Of a DNA stretch of 64,000 nucleotides, positions 18,653-30,831 are shown piece after piece. Origin of the DNA: Riemerella anatipestifer. Its GTDB lineage: Bacteria; Bacteroidota; Bacteroidia; Flavobacteriales; Weeksellaceae. Location of the stretch: positions 558,001-622,000 of the forward strand of contig NZ_CP073239.1 in assembly GCF_009670965.2 (NCBI RefSeq), in the 5' to 3' direction. Numbering within the stretch: position 1 is the stretch's first letter; each line of letters begins with the position of its first letter. The notes under the pieces are model-generated. The model saw only the letters and a program-made list of their open reading frames with translations, was not told where the DNA came from and searched no databases. The position numbers and the translations under genes were made by a program.

Positions 18653-21439
18653 TTATTTGATGATTAGTGTTGATGTATAAAATACCTTCCCTTGACTCTC
18701 TGCACTAAGTACATAAGCACCCTTTGGAAGGTTTACATAAAATTCCACACCATTTTTTACACCATTTTGAGTGTATACTAATCTACCAGAGCCATCATAT
18801 ATTAAAACTTTAACATTATTATATTCCTGCTCATTAAACTGTAAATGAAGCTCTCCACGAGAAGGATTTGGATAAACTCTAGTATTATTTTTTAATGTAT
18901 TTGTTTCCTTTGTGCTTAGCCCAACCTCTTCATTAACAGAAGTAAACACTCCTCTACCATAGGTAGAAGCTAATAATGTTTTGGTAGAAGGACGATAGTC
19001 TATATTTGTAACTCTTACATTACCAAGCCCATTAGAGTATTGCTCCCAAGTAGGTGTAGCCGATTGGAAATTAGTTGTTCCCCAAATACCCAACTCTGTA
19101 CCCAATAAAACTTCATTGATGTTTTCTGGGTTCATAAACGCACATCTAACTGGTATATCTGGTAGATTGCCATGTTTATTGAGCCATGTTTGTCCACCGT
19201 CGGTAGTGTAATAAACTTTACTTACATCAGAGCCATAATTAGGTAGAGTTACTATTATATTATCTTCAGAAGTACCAAACTCTATATCTGATATACTTCC
19301 CACAAAAGGGGTTACCAATTTGGTTGAAGTAGGCTTAGTTGTATTTGCATTTACTACCTTGTAAAGATTACCAATATTTGACCCTACAAATAATTTTGTA
19401 GATGTTGTGGTATAAGGAGACACAGCTATTTTGCTCACTTCCTCTCCAGAGGCAGGTGTCCCCACTGTTACCGTTCCTTCAACTAATTTAAGAGGATTAG
19501 ATTTTAAACCACTCACTCTATGAAGTTTAAGCCCTGCATTATAAGAGTAAAATATATCTAAGTTTTTATCTACCCCTATTTCATTTATAAAGTGTCCTGT
19601 TGTTTCTCTTTTTGTTTCTGTTGATAGTAAATAAACAAACTTATTAGTTGGGTAAGAGTAAAGGTAATGGTTATTATACACATATCCATTAATTACATAC
19701 TGATTTTCGTCATCATAAGCTACCTGACCTCCATCACCACCAGTATACTCATAGGCTTCATAAAAATTATTAGACAATGGAGTCCCTGATAAAGCTTGAG
19801 TTCCATTATCTTGTGCTCCTGCTATAATCTCTTCATTAGCTGGATTAGCAACTGGATTTATAGCTGCATCATAAAACTGAGTTACATTATATCTTTTATT
19901 TCTCATTTCTATGCCTGTGCTAGCCCCAATCGCATTTTTATCTGAGGCAAAGTAAATACCTCCATCATTACCAAATAGAATTTGTGAACTATTAGCAGGA
20001 TTGAACACTATAGCATGTTGATCTGCATGCATCGTAACTTTGTCTAATGCAATAGAAGAATGCCACTTCGTGAGTGTATTCCATGTTACAGCTCCATCAG
20101 TAGATTTATGAATATTGATACCTCCTGTATACACCACTTCATCATTATCAGGATCTGTTGCTATTACCAAATCATAAAAAGCTTGCCCTCTTGTAAAGTC
20201 ATTGGCTTCTATTCCTGTATCAGGATCATCAGGTAAAGTTATAATAGCATTAGCATCATTAGTTGCTAACCAAGTTGTACCCCCATCAACTGTTTTAAGA
20301 ATTCTTACAGGCTCTGTGTCTCCACCTCCTTCCATTAAAACATATGCTTTATTAGCGTCTTGTCTTGATAAAGCAAAGTTTACTCTAGAGTTAGGCAAAG
20401 AAGCATCATAAATATTAGTAAAATTGATACCATCTTCAGACTTGAATACTTTTCCTCCTGACAAAATACCACTACCAAACATTGACTGTCTAGTAGACAC
20501 CCATACGGAGTTATCCACAGCAATTTCAATTTGCTGGATAGAGTACCCAATACTATCTCCTGCAATCAAACTACTTACTTTTGAGAAACTTTGTCCTCCA
20601 TCTACAGATCTATACAAGCCCGCATCATAAAGCCCATGCCAGCCTTCATTATATCCTCCACTTACACCTACATAGACTTCAGATGCACCATTATTGTTTC
20701 TTACCTTAATGTCATTAATGTAAAAATTTCCTCTTCTCACATCTCCTGAATAGGATACAGGTTGAGTAAATATATTAGTCCATGTTTGGCCTCCATCTGT
20801 CGTTTTCCAAATCCCAGAACCTACATTATCATAAGTACAAGATTCTCCTGTACCTACATAAAAAGTATGAGTATCATTAGGATCAAAAGTCATACATACC
20901 ACCGAGGTATTTTCCCAAAAATCATTTACAGGTGTCCACTCAGAATTTGGATCAGTAATATCATTATTTACCCATAAACCTCCCGAAACACCTCCTGCAA
21001 AAACTTTTTTACCCGTAGCATCATTAGGATCAAACATTATAGCTCTTGTTCTTCCTCCCACCTCATAAGGTCCTCTTTCTGTCCAAAGTTTATTATTAAC
21101 AGAAGCCGACAATGTTTCTAAATTACTAGACGTACTAAGTAATCCTATCTCTTTTTTAGCACTAAACTTTCCTTTTCTCAGTTCTTGCCATACTTTTTTC
21201 AGCTGTTCTCTATTTACTTCTCCAGATAGTGGATTCATAGTAAGCTTATAATCTTGCTCAAAATATTTATTGGGCGGTATCTGACCATAAGAGTTTGAAT
21301 TAGCACGACGTTTAGCTATTTCTTGACTGAACTTATTTAAATTTTTCTGAAGAGCAACTCTCTTCTCCACAGTTTTAGATTCCTGTGCATTAGCTATTAG
21401 CACTGTAAATGAACCTATAATGAGTAAATATTTTTTCAT
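18653..21439 (-). CDS. T9SS-secreted Asp-box (BNR/sortilin-type) repeat protein
   Basis: 928 aa. Signal peptide KKYLLIIGSFTVLIANAQ. The central region carries at least six Asp-box motifs (KTTDGGQTW, RSVDGGQSF, KSEDGINF, KTVDGGTTW, KSTDGAVTW, YTTDGGQTW), predicting a Vps10/sialidase-like beta-propeller. The last ~75 residues (VYPNPSRGELHLQF ... GAYVLSAE) are a type A sorting domain for the type IX system, so it is exported across the outer membrane and displayed or released. Sialidase catalytic residues are not evident; adhesin or ligand capture for the downstream TonB receptor is inferred. Confidence 0.88.
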   Translation of the reverse strand: MKKYLLIIGSFTVLIANAQESKTVEKRVALQKNLNKFSQEIAKRRANSNSYGQIPPNKYFEQDYKLTMNPLSGEVNREQLKKVWQELRKGKFSAKKEIGLLSTSSNLETLSASVNNKLWTERGPYEVGGRTRAIMFDPNDATGKKVFAGGVSGGLWVNNDITDPNSEWTPVNDFWENTSVVCMTFDPNDTHTFYVGTGESCTYDNVGSGIWKTTDGGQTWTNIFTQPVSYSGDVRRGNFYINDIKVRNNNGASEVYVGVSGGYNEGWHGLYDAGLYRSVDGGQSFSKVSSLIAGDSIGYSIQQIEIAVDNSVWVSTRQSMFGSGILSGGKVFKSEDGINFTNIYDASLPNSRVNFALSRQDANKAYVLMEGGGDTEPVRILKTVDGGTTWLATNDANAIITLPDDPDTGIEANDFTRGQAFYDLVIATDPDNDEVVYTGGINIHKSTDGAVTWNTLTKWHSSIALDKVTMHADQHAIVFNPANSSQILFGNDGGIYFASDKNAIGASTGIEMRNKRYNVTQFYDAAINPVANPANEEIIAGAQDNGTQALSGTPLSNNFYEAYEYTGGDGGQVAYDDENQYVINGYVYNNHYLYSYPTNKFVYLLSTETKRETTGHFINEIGVDKNLDIFYSYNAGLKLHRVSGLKSNPLKLVEGTVTVGTPASGEEVSKIAVSPYTTTSTKLFVGSNIGNLYKVVNANTTKPTSTKLVTPFVGSISDIEFGTSEDNIIVTLPNYGSDVSKVYYTTDGGQTWLNKHGNLPDIPVRCAFMNPENINEVLLGTELGIWGTTNFQSATPTWEQYSNGLGNVRVTNIDYRPSTKTLLASTYGRGVFTSVNEEVGLSTKETNTLKNNTRVYPNPSRGELHLQFNEQEYNNVKVLIYDGSGRLVYTQNGVKNGVEFYVNLPKGAYVLSAESQGKVFYTSTLIIK

Positions 21440-21460
21440 ATATCTTCTTGTTAAAATACA

Positions 21461-21494
21461 AAGAATCTCACTCCAACTAAAGAGTGAGATTCTT
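21461..21494 (-). terminator. hairpin after the DUF3467 gene
   Basis: AAGAATCTCACTC (21461-21473) pairs perfectly with GAGTGAGATTCTT (21482-21494), 13 bp with an 8-nt loop. The T-run on the minus strand is short; the plus strand has a run of seven T. Confidence 0.6.
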
Positions 21495-21520
21495 TTTTTA
21501 TTAAAGGTAATTTAACTTTA

Positions 21521-21829
21521 TTACGCTTGAGGCGTATTGTTACCACCTAATACAAAAGGCTCAACCTCTTTAATTTCTCCAAACTGTTGCTCATAGTTAG
21601 CAATATTTTGCTGTAAAGCATTTAGAACTCTTTTAGCATGTAATGGTGCTAAAATTACCCTAGATCTTACTTTAGCTTGTTGAACACCTGGCATTAACTG
21701 AATGAAGTCTAAAACAAACTCAGATGGAGAATGGTTTACCAAAGCTAAGTTAGCATATACACCAGCTGCTACCATTTCGTTAAGTTCAATGTTAATGTTG
21801 TTTGGATCTTGGTTTTGATTGTTGTCCAT
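21521..21829 (-). CDS. DUF3467 domain-containing protein
   Basis: 102 aa. NIELNEMVAAGVYANLALVN then HSPSEFVLDFIQLMPGVQQA and AKVRSRVILAPLHAKRVLNAL is the DUF3467 pattern. Function unknown. It sits 80 nt downstream of rpoC, an association I recall from many Bacteroidetes. The N-terminal NQNQDPNN is low-complexity. No signal peptide. Confidence 0.9.
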   Translation of the reverse strand: MDNNQNQDPNNINIELNEMVAAGVYANLALVNHSPSEFVLDFIQLMPGVQQAKVRSRVILAPLHAKRVLNALQQNIANYEQQFGEIKEVEPFVLGGNNTPQA

Positions 21830-21853
21830 AAAATTATTATTTAGTTATTATTT

Positions 21854-21899
21854 AGTTTGAAAGGTATAAAGATAATAAATATCTTCTACCTTTCAAACT
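21854..21899. other. long hairpin between rpoC and the DUF3467 gene
   Basis: AGTTTGAAAGGTA (21854-21866) pairs with TACCTTTCAAACT (21887-21899), then AAGATA/TATCTT continues inward across a one-base mismatch, 19 bp in total. No T-run follows on the minus strand, so it may be an RNA-processing or stability element rather than a terminator. Confidence 0.55.
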
Positions 21900-21909
21900 G
21901 TTTTTTAAA

Positions 21910-24900
21910 TTAGTTTAAGTCTTCAAATTCTTTGTTAGAACCTACGATAAAGTTTTGATAATCTTTAAGACCTGTTCCTGCAGGAATTCTGTGTCCTACA
22001 ATTACATTTTCTTTAAGACCATTCAACTCATCTACTTTACCTGATACCGCTGCTTCGTTAAGCACCTTAGTAGTTTCTTGGAAAGATGCCGCAGACATAA
22101 ATGACTTAGTTTGTAGAGCCGCTCTTGTGATACCTTGTAAAACTGGGTGTGCTGTAGCTGTAAGTGCTTCGCGAACTTCTACCAGTTTCAAGTCTTCTCT
22201 CTTAAGCTTAGAGTTTTCGTCTCTTAATTCTCTCGCTGTAATCATCTGACCTGCTTTAAGCACTTGAGAATCTCCTGGGTCGGTAACCACCTTCATACCA
22301 AACACTCTTTCGTTCTCTTCGATAAAGTCTTGCTTATGTTCTAGACTACCTTCTAAGAACTGAGTATCTCCACCATCTACAATCTCTACTTTCGTCATCA
22401 TTTGGCGAACGATGATTTCAAAGTGCTTGTCATCAATCTTCACCCCTTGTAAACGGTATACCTCTTGGATTTCGTTTACCAGATATTCTTGTACCGCTGT
22501 AGGACCTTTAATTGCTAAAATATCATTAGGCGTTACAGAACCATCTGACAATGGAGAGCCTGCTCTTACGAAGTCGTTTTCTTGAACTAAGATTTGGTTA
22601 GATAACTTCACCAAGTATTTCTTAATTTCTCCTGATTTAGACTCTACGATAAGCTCACGGTTACCTCTCTTGATTTTTCCGTAAGATACTACTCCATCAA
22701 TTTCGGTTACTACCGCAGGATTAGAAGGATTTCTAGCTTCGAAAAGTTCCGTTACTCTAGGAAGACCTCCCGTGATATCCCCTGCTTTTGCAGATTTTCT
22801 TGGGATTTTAATTAAAATCTTACCAGCTTTAATCTTCTCTCCATCATTTACCATTAAGTGAGCTCCCACAGGTAAGTTGTAAGATTTTTGCTCTACTCCT
22901 TTAGAATCTACCACTCTAAGGGTAGGTACCGCTTTTTTATTTCTAGATTCAGAGATTACTTTTTCTTCAAAGCCTGTCTGTTCGTCAATTTCTAATTGGA
23001 AAGACACTCCTTTGATAATATCTTCGTACTCTACCTTACCAGAAGTTTCAGCAATGATTACCGCGTTATACGGATCCCATCTTGCGATAAGGTCTCCTTT
23101 CTTCACTTTATCCCCTGGTTTCACAGAAAGTATTGAACCGTAAGGTAAGTTAGCCACCATAATAGGTGTTCTATTAGCATTATCTGCTACCAAACGGAAT
23201 TCGGTAGAACGAGATACCACAATTTCAGCTTGGTTTCCTTCTTCATCTTCAGAAGTTACCGTTCTAATTTCGTCCATTTCTACGATACCATCTCTCTTAG
23301 CTACGATAGATGGATTTTCGGAAACGTTACCCGCTGTTCCCCCTTGGTGGAAGGTTCTCAAGGTAAGCTGTGTACCTGGCTCCCCGATAGACTGTGCTGC
23401 AATAACACCCACAGCTTCTCCCATATGAATCATCTTACCTGTAGCTAAGTTTCTACCGTAACATTTAGCACAGATACCTCTCTTAGATTCACAAGTTAAA
23501 GGTGAACGAACCTCCACAGACTCTATACCAGCCTCTTCTATCTTCTTAGCTAATTCTTCATCTATAAGAACATCAGCTTCTACGATTAACTCGTCTGTTT
23601 CTGGATCATATATATCATGTAAAGAAATTCTACCTAAAATTCTTTCAGATAATCTCTCTACTATTTCGTCATTCTTTTTAAGTGGTGTTACTTCTACACC
23701 TCTTAGTGTACCACAATCGTCTTCAGTAATGATAACATCTTGAGCTACATCTACCAACCTTCTCGTTAAGTAACCAGCGTCCGCCGTTTTAAGAGCCGTA
23801 TCCGCAAGACCTTTACGAGCACCGTGAGTAGAGATAAAGTACTCAAGGATAGAAAGCCCCTCTTTAAAGTTAGCTACAATAGGGTTTTCGATAATCTCCG
23901 CACCTACTGAACCTGCTTTTTGAGGTTTTGCCATTAGACCACGCATACCTGATAACTGACGAATCTGCTCTTTAGAACCCCTCGCACCAGAATCTAGCAT
24001 CATATATACAGAGTTGAAACCACCTTGATCGGTCTTCATTCTCTGCATAATCATTTCGGTAAGGTTAGCGTTAGTATTTGTCCAAACATCAATTACTTGG
24101 TTATAACGCTCAGTATCAGTGATAAGACCCATGTTATAGTTAGCCTTAATATCATCTACACTTTCTACCGCCGAAGCTATCATTTGTTTCTTCTCTTCTG
24201 GCACCACAATATCAGCTAAGCTGAACGATAGACCTCCTTTGAATGCGTTAGAGTATCCTAAGTCTTTCATTCTATCCAAGAACTGAACTGTAGTTGGGAA
24301 ATCAGTTTCTGCTAAGATTCTACCAATTACATTTCTTAATGATTTCTTCGTTAAAAGTTCATTGATGAATCCTATTTGTTCAGGTACTATCTGATTGAAT
24401 AAAATTCTACCAACAGTAGTTTCAATCAGTTTAGTTACTAATTCTCCGTTTTCATTTTTTACAGGAAGTTTACACTTAACTTTAGCATTAAGCGTTACTT
24501 GTCCTTCGTTGTAGGCGATTTCTGCTTCCTCTGGAGAGTAGAAAGTTAAACCTTCTCCCTTCACTTTATAATCCTCCGTAGAGTGAGCTTCTTTAGTCAT
24601 AAAATAAAGCCCAAGTACCATGTCTTGAGAAGGTACCGTAATTGGAGAACCGTTAGCAGGGTTCAAGATATTCTGAGAACCTAACATTAAAAGTTGAGCC
24701 TCTAAAATAGCCTCTGGACCTAAAGGTAAGTGTACCGCCATCTGGTCACCATCAAAGTCAGCGTTGAATGCCGTAGTTACCAATGGATGTAATTGTATCG
24801 CTTTACCTTCAATCATTTTAGGTTGGAACGCCTGAATACCTAAACGGTGAAGCGTAGGAGCACGGTTAAGAAGTACTGGGTGACCTTTCATTACATTTTC

Positions 24901-26178
24901 TAGAATGTCGTACACCACAGGTTCTTTTCTATCTATAATTCTTTTCGCAGATTTTACCGTTTTTACGATACCTCTTTCTATTAGTTTTCTGATGATGAAC
25001 GGCTTATAAAGCTCTGCCGCCATATCTTTAGGGATACCACACTCGTGTAATTGTAAAGTAGGACCTACCACAATTACCGAACGAGCAGAGTAGTCTACCC
25101 TTTTACCAAGTAAGTTCTGACGGAAACGCCCTTGCTTACCTTTTAATGAATCAGAAAGAGATTTCAATGGTCTGTTAGACTCAGATTTAACCGCAGAAGA
25201 TTTTCTTGTATTATCAAATAAAGAATCTACCGCTTCTTGAAGCATACGCTTCTCGTTTCTTAAGATAACTTCAGGAGCTTTAATTTCTAGAAGTCTCTTA
25301 AGACGGTTGTTTCTGATAATTACTCTTCTGTAAAGGTCGTTAAGGTCCGATGTCGCAAAACGCCCACCATCTAGTGGTACTAATGGTCTTAACTCTGGTG
25401 GTATTACAGGAAGCACACGCATTACCATCCACTCTGGGCGGTTAATCATTCTCGTATTAGCATCTCTAAGAGCTTCTACTACTGATAATCTTTTAAGTGC
25501 TTCTGTTCTTCTTTGCTTAGATGTTTCGTTGTGAGCCTTGTGTCTTAAATCATAAGAAAGAGCATCTAAATCTATTCTCTTTAATAATTCTTCCACTGCT
25601 TCTGCTCCCATTTTAGCGATAAACTTATTAGGGTCAGAGTCATCTAAGTATTGATTTTCCGCAGGAAGTGTATCTAAAATATCTAGATATTCTTCCTCGG
25701 TTAAGAATTCCATTTCCTCGAAATCAGAACCATCTAATTTTTTAGCGATACCTTGCTGAATTACCACATATCTTTCGTAATAGATAATCATATCTAGCTT
25801 CTTAGATGGTAATCCTAGAAGATAACCTATCTTATTTGGTAAAGAACGGAAGTACCAAATATGAGCTACAGGAACTACCAAGTTGATGTGCCCTATACGC
25901 TCTCTACGCACTTTTTTCTCCGTTACTTCTACACCGCATCGGTCGCAGACAATGCCTTTATAACGGATACGCTTATATTTTCCACAAGCACACTCGTAAT
26001 CCTTTACAGGACCGAATATTTTCTCACAGAAAAGCCCGTCTCTTTCAGGTTTGTGCGTTCTATAGTTAATGGTTTCTGGTTTTAATACTTCCCCTCTTGA
26101 ATCTTGTAAAATAGACTCTGGTGAAGCTAAACCTATCGAGATTTTATTAAATCTACTTGTTTTATTTTTATTTGACAT
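21910..26178 (-). CDS. rpoC: DNA-directed RNA polymerase subunit beta'
   Basis: 1422 aa, full length for Bacteroidetes. Zinc-finger [19 protein letters not shown] near 60-80, catalytic [12 protein letters not shown] in the active-site Mg loop, second Zn site [16 protein letters not shown], and trigger-loop region [16 protein letters not shown]. It follows rpoB by 82 nt; the gap holds a palindromic heptad element. Translated from ATG at 26178. Confidence 0.99.
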   Translation of the reverse strand: MSNKNKTSRFNKISIGLASPESILQDSRGEVLKPETINYRTHKPERDGLFCEKIFGPVKDYECACGKYKRIRYKGIVCDRCGVEVTEKKVRRERIGHINLVVPVAHIWYFRSLPNKIGYLLGLPSKKLDMIIYYERYVVIQQGIAKKLDGSDFEEMEFLTEEEYLDILDTLPAENQYLDDSDPNKFIAKMGAEAVEELLKRIDLDALSYDLRHKAHNETSKQRRTEALKRLSVVEALRDANTRMINRPEWMVMRVLPVIPPELRPLVPLDGGRFATSDLNDLYRRVIIRNNRLKRLLEIKAPEVILRNEKRMLQEAVDSLFDNTRKSSAVKSESNRPLKSLSDSLKGKQGRFRQNLLGKRVDYSARSVIVVGPTLQLHECGIPKDMAAELYKPFIIRKLIERGIVKTVKSAKRIIDRKEPVVYDILENVMKGHPVLLNRAPTLHRLGIQAFQPKMIEGKAIQLHPLVTTAFNADFDGDQMAVHLPLGPEAILEAQLLMLGSQNILNPANGSPITVPSQDMVLGLYFMTKEAHSTEDYKVKGEGLTFYSPEEAEIAYNEGQVTLNAKVKCKLPVKNENGELVTKLIETTVGRILFNQIVPEQIGFINELLTKKSLRNVIGRILAETDFPTTVQFLDRMKDLGYSNAFKGGLSFSLADIVVPEEKKQMIASAVESVDDIKANYNMGLITDTERYNQVIDVWTNTNANLTEMIMQRMKTDQGGFNSVYMMLDSGARGSKEQIRQLSGMRGLMAKPQKAGSVGAEIIENPIVANFKEGLSILEYFISTHGARKGLADTALKTADAGYLTRRLVDVAQDVIITEDDCGTLRGVEVTPLKKNDEIVERLSERILGRISLHDIYDPETDELIVEADVLIDEELAKKIEEAGIESVEVRSPLTCESKRGICAKCYGRNLATGKMIHMGEAVGVIAAQSIGEPGTQLTLRTFHQGGTAGNVSENPSIVAKRDGIVEMDEIRTVTSEDEEGNQAEIVVSRSTEFRLVADNANRTPIMVANLPYGSILSVKPGDKVKKGDLIARWDPYNAVIIAETSGKVEYEDIIKGVSFQLEIDEQTGFEEKVISESRNKKAVPTLRVVDSKGVEQKSYNLPVGAHLMVNDGEKIKAGKILIKIPRKSAKAGDITGGLPRVTELFEARNPSNPAVVTEIDGVVSYGKIKRGNRELIVESKSGEIKKYLVKLSNQILVQENDFVRAGSPLSDGSVTPNDILAIKGPTAVQEYLVNEIQEVYRLQGVKIDDKHFEIIVRQMMTKVEIVDGGDTQFLEGSLEHKQDFIEENERVFGMKVVTDPGDSQVLKAGQMITARELRDENSKLKREDLKLVEVREALTATAHPVLQGITRAALQTKSFMSAASFQETTKVLNEAAVSGKVDELNGLKENVIVGHRIPAGTGLKDYQNFIVGSNKEFEDLN

Positions 26179-26183
26179 TTTGT

Positions 26184-26260
26184 TTCTTTTAAAGATTAAG
26201 AGAACCGAGAACCAAGAGAAGATGGTATTCTTTTATCTTGTATCTCATATCTCGTGTCTA
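26184..26260. repeat. palindromic heptad array between rpoB and rpoC
   Basis: Left half GAGAACC-GAGAACC-AAGAGAAG; right half read on the minus strand GAGATAT-GAGATAC-AAGATAA. The period is 7 and the halves are loosely complementary (purine-rich against pyrimidine-rich). Same design as the TTAGNNN arrays but a different core word. Confidence 0.45.
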
Positions 26261-29200
26261 TTATTCCTCTAACCTTACATCTAATCCTAAACCTTGTAAC
26301 TCGTGAAGCAATACATTGAAGGATTCTGGAATACCAGGCTCTGGCATTGCCTCTCCTTTCGCAATAGCTTCGTAAGTTTTAGCTCTACCAATCACATCAT
26401 CTGACTTCACTGTTAGGATTTCTCTCAAGATGTTAGACGCACCGAATGCTTCTAGTGCCCAAACCTCCATCTCTCCGAAACGCTGACCACCAAACTGAGC
26501 TTTACCTCCTAATGGCTGCTGCGTGATGAGAGAGTAAGGACCAATAGAACGAGCATGCATCTTATCATCTACCATGTGACCAAGTTTCAACATATAAATC
26601 ACACCTACAGTAGCTGGTTGAGTAAATCTCTCCCCTGTACCACCATCATACAGATAAGTGTTTCCGTAGATAGGTAGCCCTGCTTTTTCGGTGTACTCTG
26701 TAATTTGGTCTAGTTTAGCACCATCAAAGATAGGCGTTGCGAACTTCAAGCCTAACTGCTTACCTGCCCAACCAAGTACCGTTTCGTAAATCTGACCAAT
26801 GTTCATACGAGAAGGTACCCCTAGTGGGTTAAGAACGATGTCAACCGGCGTACCGTCTTCTAAGAAAGGCATATCTTCCTCACGAACGATTCTAGATACG
26901 ATACCTTTGTTACCGTGACGCCCTGCCATCTTATCTCCTACATTTAGCTTTCTCTTCTTAGCGATGTAAACTTTAGCTAACTTAATGATTCCTGAAGGAA
27001 GCTCGTCTCCGATTGAAATAGCGTATTTCTCACGGTTTTTAACTCCTTGTAAATCGTTGTACTTAATCTTATAGTTATGAATTAATTGCTTAATTAACTC
27101 ATTTTTATCTGCATCTACTGTCCAGTCAGAACCGCTTACATTTACGTAATCTTCTACTGACTGAAGTAGTTTCATAGAGAACTTAGCACCTTTACCAATG
27201 ATTTCTTCTCCTAAGTCGTTTTTAACTCCTTGAGATGTTTTACCATTAACAATAGTGTTTAATTTATCTAAAAGAACCGATCTAAGCTCGTTGAACTTAG
27301 TCTTGTATTGGTTTTCTATTTCTTCTAGCTTGATTTTCTCTTCTGTTCTCTTCTTCTTATCCTTAATGTTTCTAGAGAATAGCTTTTTATCTATCACTAC
27401 CCCTCTTAATGAAGAATCTGCCTTTAAAGAAGCGTCTTTTACATCTCCTGCTTTATCTCCGAAGATAGCTCTTAATAACTTCTCTTCTGGAGTAGGATCA
27501 GACTCTCCTTTAGGTGTGATTTTACCGATAAGAATATCACCAGGTTTTACCTCTGCTCCGATTCTTATCATACCGTTTTCATCTAGGTCTTTTGTAGCAT
27601 CTTCAGAGATATTAGGAATATCTGCTGTAAGCTCTTCCATACCTAGTTTGGTATCTCTTACCTCTAATGAATACTCATCTACATGGATAGAAGTAAACCA
27701 GTCCTCACGAACTACTTTTTCGTTGATTACAATCGCATCCTCGAAGTTATACCCTTTCCAAGGCATGAATGCTACCACTAAGTTTCTACCTAATGCTAAC
27801 TCTCCGTTTTCTGTTGCGTAACCATCACAAAGCACTTGTCCTTTTTCTACTCTATCTCCTACTCTTACAATAGGTTTAAGAGTAATAGTAGTAGATTGGT
27901 TGGTTTTTCTGAACTTAGTTAAATGATAAGTCTTAGTAGCTGATTCGAAGCTTACAATATCTTCATCTTCAGTTCTATCGTATTTTATAACAATTCTCTC
28001 AGCATCTACATACTCTACAACACCAGTTCCTTCAGCATTGATTAAAATTCTAGAATCTCTAGCCACTTGCTTCTCTAGACCTGTACCTACGATAGGTGCT
28101 TGAGGTTTTAATAATGGTACTGCCTGACGCATCATGTTAGATCCCATCAAGGCACGGTTAGCATCATCGTGCTCTAGGAAAGGAATAAGTGATGCCGAAA
28201 TACCAGAAATCTGGTTAGGGGCTACATCTATTAAATCTACTTGCTCTGGTTCTACCACTGGGTAATCTCCATCTAAACGAGCAATAATTCTCTCTGTTTC
28301 AAACTTACCATCATCAGCAAGCTCCACGTTCGCTTGAGCAATAATTTTAGCCTCCTCATCTTCTGCATTAAGATAAATAGGTGCCGCATCTAAATCTACT
28401 TTACCATTTTCTACCTTACGATAAGGCGTTTCTATGAAACCTAGATTATTGATTTTAGCATAAATACCTAACGAAGAAATCAAACCAATGTTCGGTCCTT
28501 CCGGCGTCTCGATTGGACAAATTCTTCCGTAGTGTGTATGGTGAACATCTCGAACCTCAAAACCTGCTCTTTCTCTAGAAAGACCACCAGGTCCTAAAGC
28601 TGATAATCTTCTCTTATGTGTAATCTCAGAAAGTGGATTGGTTTGATCCATAAACTGAGAAAGCTGGTTAGTTCCAAAGAACGAGTTGATTACCGATGTT
28701 AATGTTTTAGCGTTAACTAAATCTGTTGGACTAAACAATTCGTTATCACGAACATTCATTCTCTCACGGATTGTTCTTGCAATTCTAGAAAGACCTACAC
28801 CAAACTGACCTGCCAACTGCTCTCCTACCGTTCTAATTCTTCTGTTAGAAAGGTGGTCTATATCATCTACCTCTGCTTTAGAGTTAGCCAACTCTATTAA
28901 GTGTTTTACAATACTAATGATGTCCTCCTTAGTAAGCACCTCTACACTTTCGTCTACGCTAAGACCTAGTTTTTTGTTCAATCTGTAACGACCTACCTCT
29001 CCTAAAGAATATCTCTGCTCCGAGAAGAATAGCTTTTCTATAATTCCTCTTGCAGTTTCTTCATCAGGTGGATCTGCGTTTCTCAACTGACGATAGATGT
29101 ACTCTACCGCTTCTTTTTCTGAGTTGGTAGGGTCTTTTTGTAATGTATTCTGAATGATAGAGAACTCCTTAGTGTTTTCATTATGGATTAAAATGGTTTT

Positions 29201-30088
29201 AACACCAGCCTCCAAAATCAAGTCTAAATGTTCTTTTTCAAGAACGGTTTCTCTATCTAAGATAATTTCGTTTCTTTCTACAGAAACTACCTCACCTGTA
29301 TCTTCATCTACGAAATCTTCAAACCAAGTATTAAGAACTCTAGCTGCTAAAGTTCTACCTTCTACTTTTTTAAGAGCCGCTTTAGACACTTTAACCTCTT
29401 CTGCCAAGTCGAATATCTGAAGAATTTCTTTATCAGATTCGTAACCGATAGCTCTAAGTAAAGTGGTTAATGGTAATTTTTTCTTACGGTCTATATAAGC
29501 GTACATTACGCTGTTGATATCCGTAGTAAATTCCATCCAAGACCCTTTAAATGGGATAATTCTAGAATAGTATAATTTAGTACCATTAGCGTGGTAAGTC
29601 TGCCCGAAGAATACCCCTGGAGATCTATGTAACTGTGTTACTACCACACGCTCTGCACCATTGATGATAAATGAACCACTAGGCGTCATATAAGGTACTG
29701 TACCTAGATATACATCTTGGATTACCGTTTGGAAATCATCGTACTCTGGGTCTGTACAGTATAGTTTTAATCTTGCCTTTAATGGCACAGAATAAGTAAG
29801 CCCTCTCTCTACACACTCATCTATAGAATAGCGAGGAGAATCTACTAAGTAATCTAAAAACTCTAGTACAAACTGGTTTCTAGAATCTGTAATTGGAAAA
29901 TTTTCTTGGAAGGTTTTGTAAAGTCCTTCGTTCACTCTCTGCTCCGGAAGTGTGTCTAGCTGAAAGAACTCCTTAAAGGATTGAATTTGGATATCCAAAA
30001 AGTCTGGCGTCTCCACTCTTCCTTTAGCCGACGAGAAATTAATTCTTTGATTTCCCTGAGCTTTTTGTGTCGTCTTTGATTTACTCAT
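26261..30088 (-). CDS. rpoB: DNA-directed RNA polymerase subunit beta
   Basis: 1275 aa, full length. [20 protein letters not shown] then [20 protein letters not shown] is the rifampicin-binding/fork region (with wild-type-looking D, H and S residues). [13 protein letters not shown] closes the C-terminal clamp region. Downstream partner rpoC. Upstream there are no rplKAJL genes, unlike the usual bacterial order. Instead an own promoter (30354-30384) gives a ~260-nt leader. Confidence 0.99.
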   Translation of the reverse strand: MSKSKTTQKAQGNQRINFSSAKGRVETPDFLDIQIQSFKEFFQLDTLPEQRVNEGLYKTFQENFPITDSRNQFVLEFLDYLVDSPRYSIDECVERGLTYSVPLKARLKLYCTDPEYDDFQTVIQDVYLGTVPYMTPSGSFIINGAERVVVTQLHRSPGVFFGQTYHANGTKLYYSRIIPFKGSWMEFTTDINSVMYAYIDRKKKLPLTTLLRAIGYESDKEILQIFDLAEEVKVSKAALKKVEGRTLAARVLNTWFEDFVDEDTGEVVSVERNEIILDRETVLEKEHLDLILEAGVKTILIHNENTKEFSIIQNTLQKDPTNSEKEAVEYIYRQLRNADPPDEETARGIIEKLFFSEQRYSLGEVGRYRLNKKLGLSVDESVEVLTKEDIISIVKHLIELANSKAEVDDIDHLSNRRIRTVGEQLAGQFGVGLSRIARTIRERMNVRDNELFSPTDLVNAKTLTSVINSFFGTNQLSQFMDQTNPLSEITHKRRLSALGPGGLSRERAGFEVRDVHHTHYGRICPIETPEGPNIGLISSLGIYAKINNLGFIETPYRKVENGKVDLDAAPIYLNAEDEEAKIIAQANVELADDGKFETERIIARLDGDYPVVEPEQVDLIDVAPNQISGISASLIPFLEHDDANRALMGSNMMRQAVPLLKPQAPIVGTGLEKQVARDSRILINAEGTGVVEYVDAERIVIKYDRTEDEDIVSFESATKTYHLTKFRKTNQSTTITLKPIVRVGDRVEKGQVLCDGYATENGELALGRNLVVAFMPWKGYNFEDAIVINEKVVREDWFTSIHVDEYSLEVRDTKLGMEELTADIPNISEDATKDLDENGMIRIGAEVKPGDILIGKITPKGESDPTPEEKLLRAIFGDKAGDVKDASLKADSSLRGVVIDKKLFSRNIKDKKKRTEEKIKLEEIENQYKTKFNELRSVLLDKLNTIVNGKTSQGVKNDLGEEIIGKGAKFSMKLLQSVEDYVNVSGSDWTVDADKNELIKQLIHNYKIKYNDLQGVKNREKYAISIGDELPSGIIKLAKVYIAKKRKLNVGDKMAGRHGNKGIVSRIVREEDMPFLEDGTPVDIVLNPLGVPSRMNIGQIYETVLGWAGKQLGLKFATPIFDGAKLDQITEYTEKAGLPIYGNTYLYDGGTGERFTQPATVGVIYMLKLGHMVDDKMHARSIGPYSLITQQPLGGKAQFGGQRFGEMEVWALEAFGASNILREILTVKSDDVIGRAKTYEAIAKGEAMPEPGIPESFNVLLHELQGLGLDVRLEE

Positions 30089-30273
30089 AAAACTTTTAGA
30101 AGATTGCTGGTTTAAAAATATTTTGTTACTCTTTTTAAAAATATCAGAAAGCTATTCAGGCATCATTTCCTAAAAAACTTTCTAACTGCAACTCCGGTAT
30201 ATCTTTTCACGGCGTAGTGCAAAATATTTTCAATTTTCTCATCAGACAGATAACCCTTTGAAACACAACAGAA

Positions 30274-30306
30274 CAAAACCCTAAATCCCTAAGGATAAGA
30301 GTTTTG
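30274..30306 (-). other. hairpin in the rpoB leader
   Basis: CAAAAC pairs with GTTTTG at the base and ATCC/GGAT inside, within the first ~75 nt of the predicted rpoB transcript. It could be an attenuator or processing site; no T-run follows. Confidence 0.35.
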
Positions 30307-30353
30307 TATTCTTATTTTATATTTCAGAAGTGTATATCACTCAAAATGAACTG

Positions 30354-30384
30354 CAAAGATATATTTTTTTATTAAACCTCACAA
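30354..30384 (-). promoter_or_regulatory. rpoBC promoter
   Basis: TTG (30384-30382), exactly 20-nt spacer, TATCTTTG (30361-30354) on the minus strand. The leader of about 260 nt to the rpoB start has no gene. It is back-to-back with the module A promoter at 30419-30449. Confidence 0.7.
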
Positions 30385-30418
30385 ACCTTCTACCCTCTAA
30401 ATTATCACCTTATAAAAT

Positions 30419-30449
30419 TTGCATATCTAAAAAATAGCTTATACATTTG
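30419..30449 (+). promoter_or_regulatory. module A promoter
   Basis: TTG (30419-30421), 20-nt spacer, TACATTTG (30442-30449). The homologous position of module B has TTG-N20-TAAGTTTG, so the promoter is conserved while the spacer differs. Confidence 0.7.
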
Positions 30450-30538
30450 TCTCGTCTTTATGCAATACGCTATCAACAACATACAAGAAAATGTGAAAAA
30501 GTTACAGAATTATTTGGCTGTTCCAAATAATTTCGTAA

Positions 30539-30552
30539 ACACACACACACAC
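30539..30552 (+). repeat. (AC)7 dinucleotide tract
   Basis: Seven AC units about 85 nt into the module A leader. The homologous tract in module B has 13 units (56021-56046), so length varies by slippage. Confidence 0.9.
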
Positions 30553-30831
30553 AGCAGGTAGTTTCGTGGGTATGTGCTGTATTATCTAGAAAATTATTTC
30601 AACTTTTATCGTTAATTATAAATAGAGTTCCGCTAACTTTTGTTGGGGGCTTTTTGTGTCTATACCATTCTAATTTTAGCTTTCATCAATATTTACTAAA
30701 AGCACCATTGTTTTGTCTTAAAACATGGTCGTTCTTGTTGGGTGCTTTTAGTATTCAGAGAGGGTATTCTATTCTCTCTGTTTTAGCCTTCCTCCTCATT
30801 TTGTGTGTGTTTAGAGGGGGGAGGCGTTTTT

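Noticed and set aside
27255-27821. 188-aa frame on the plus strand
   Set aside because: Antisense to rpoB with no motif; serine-rich shadow frame.
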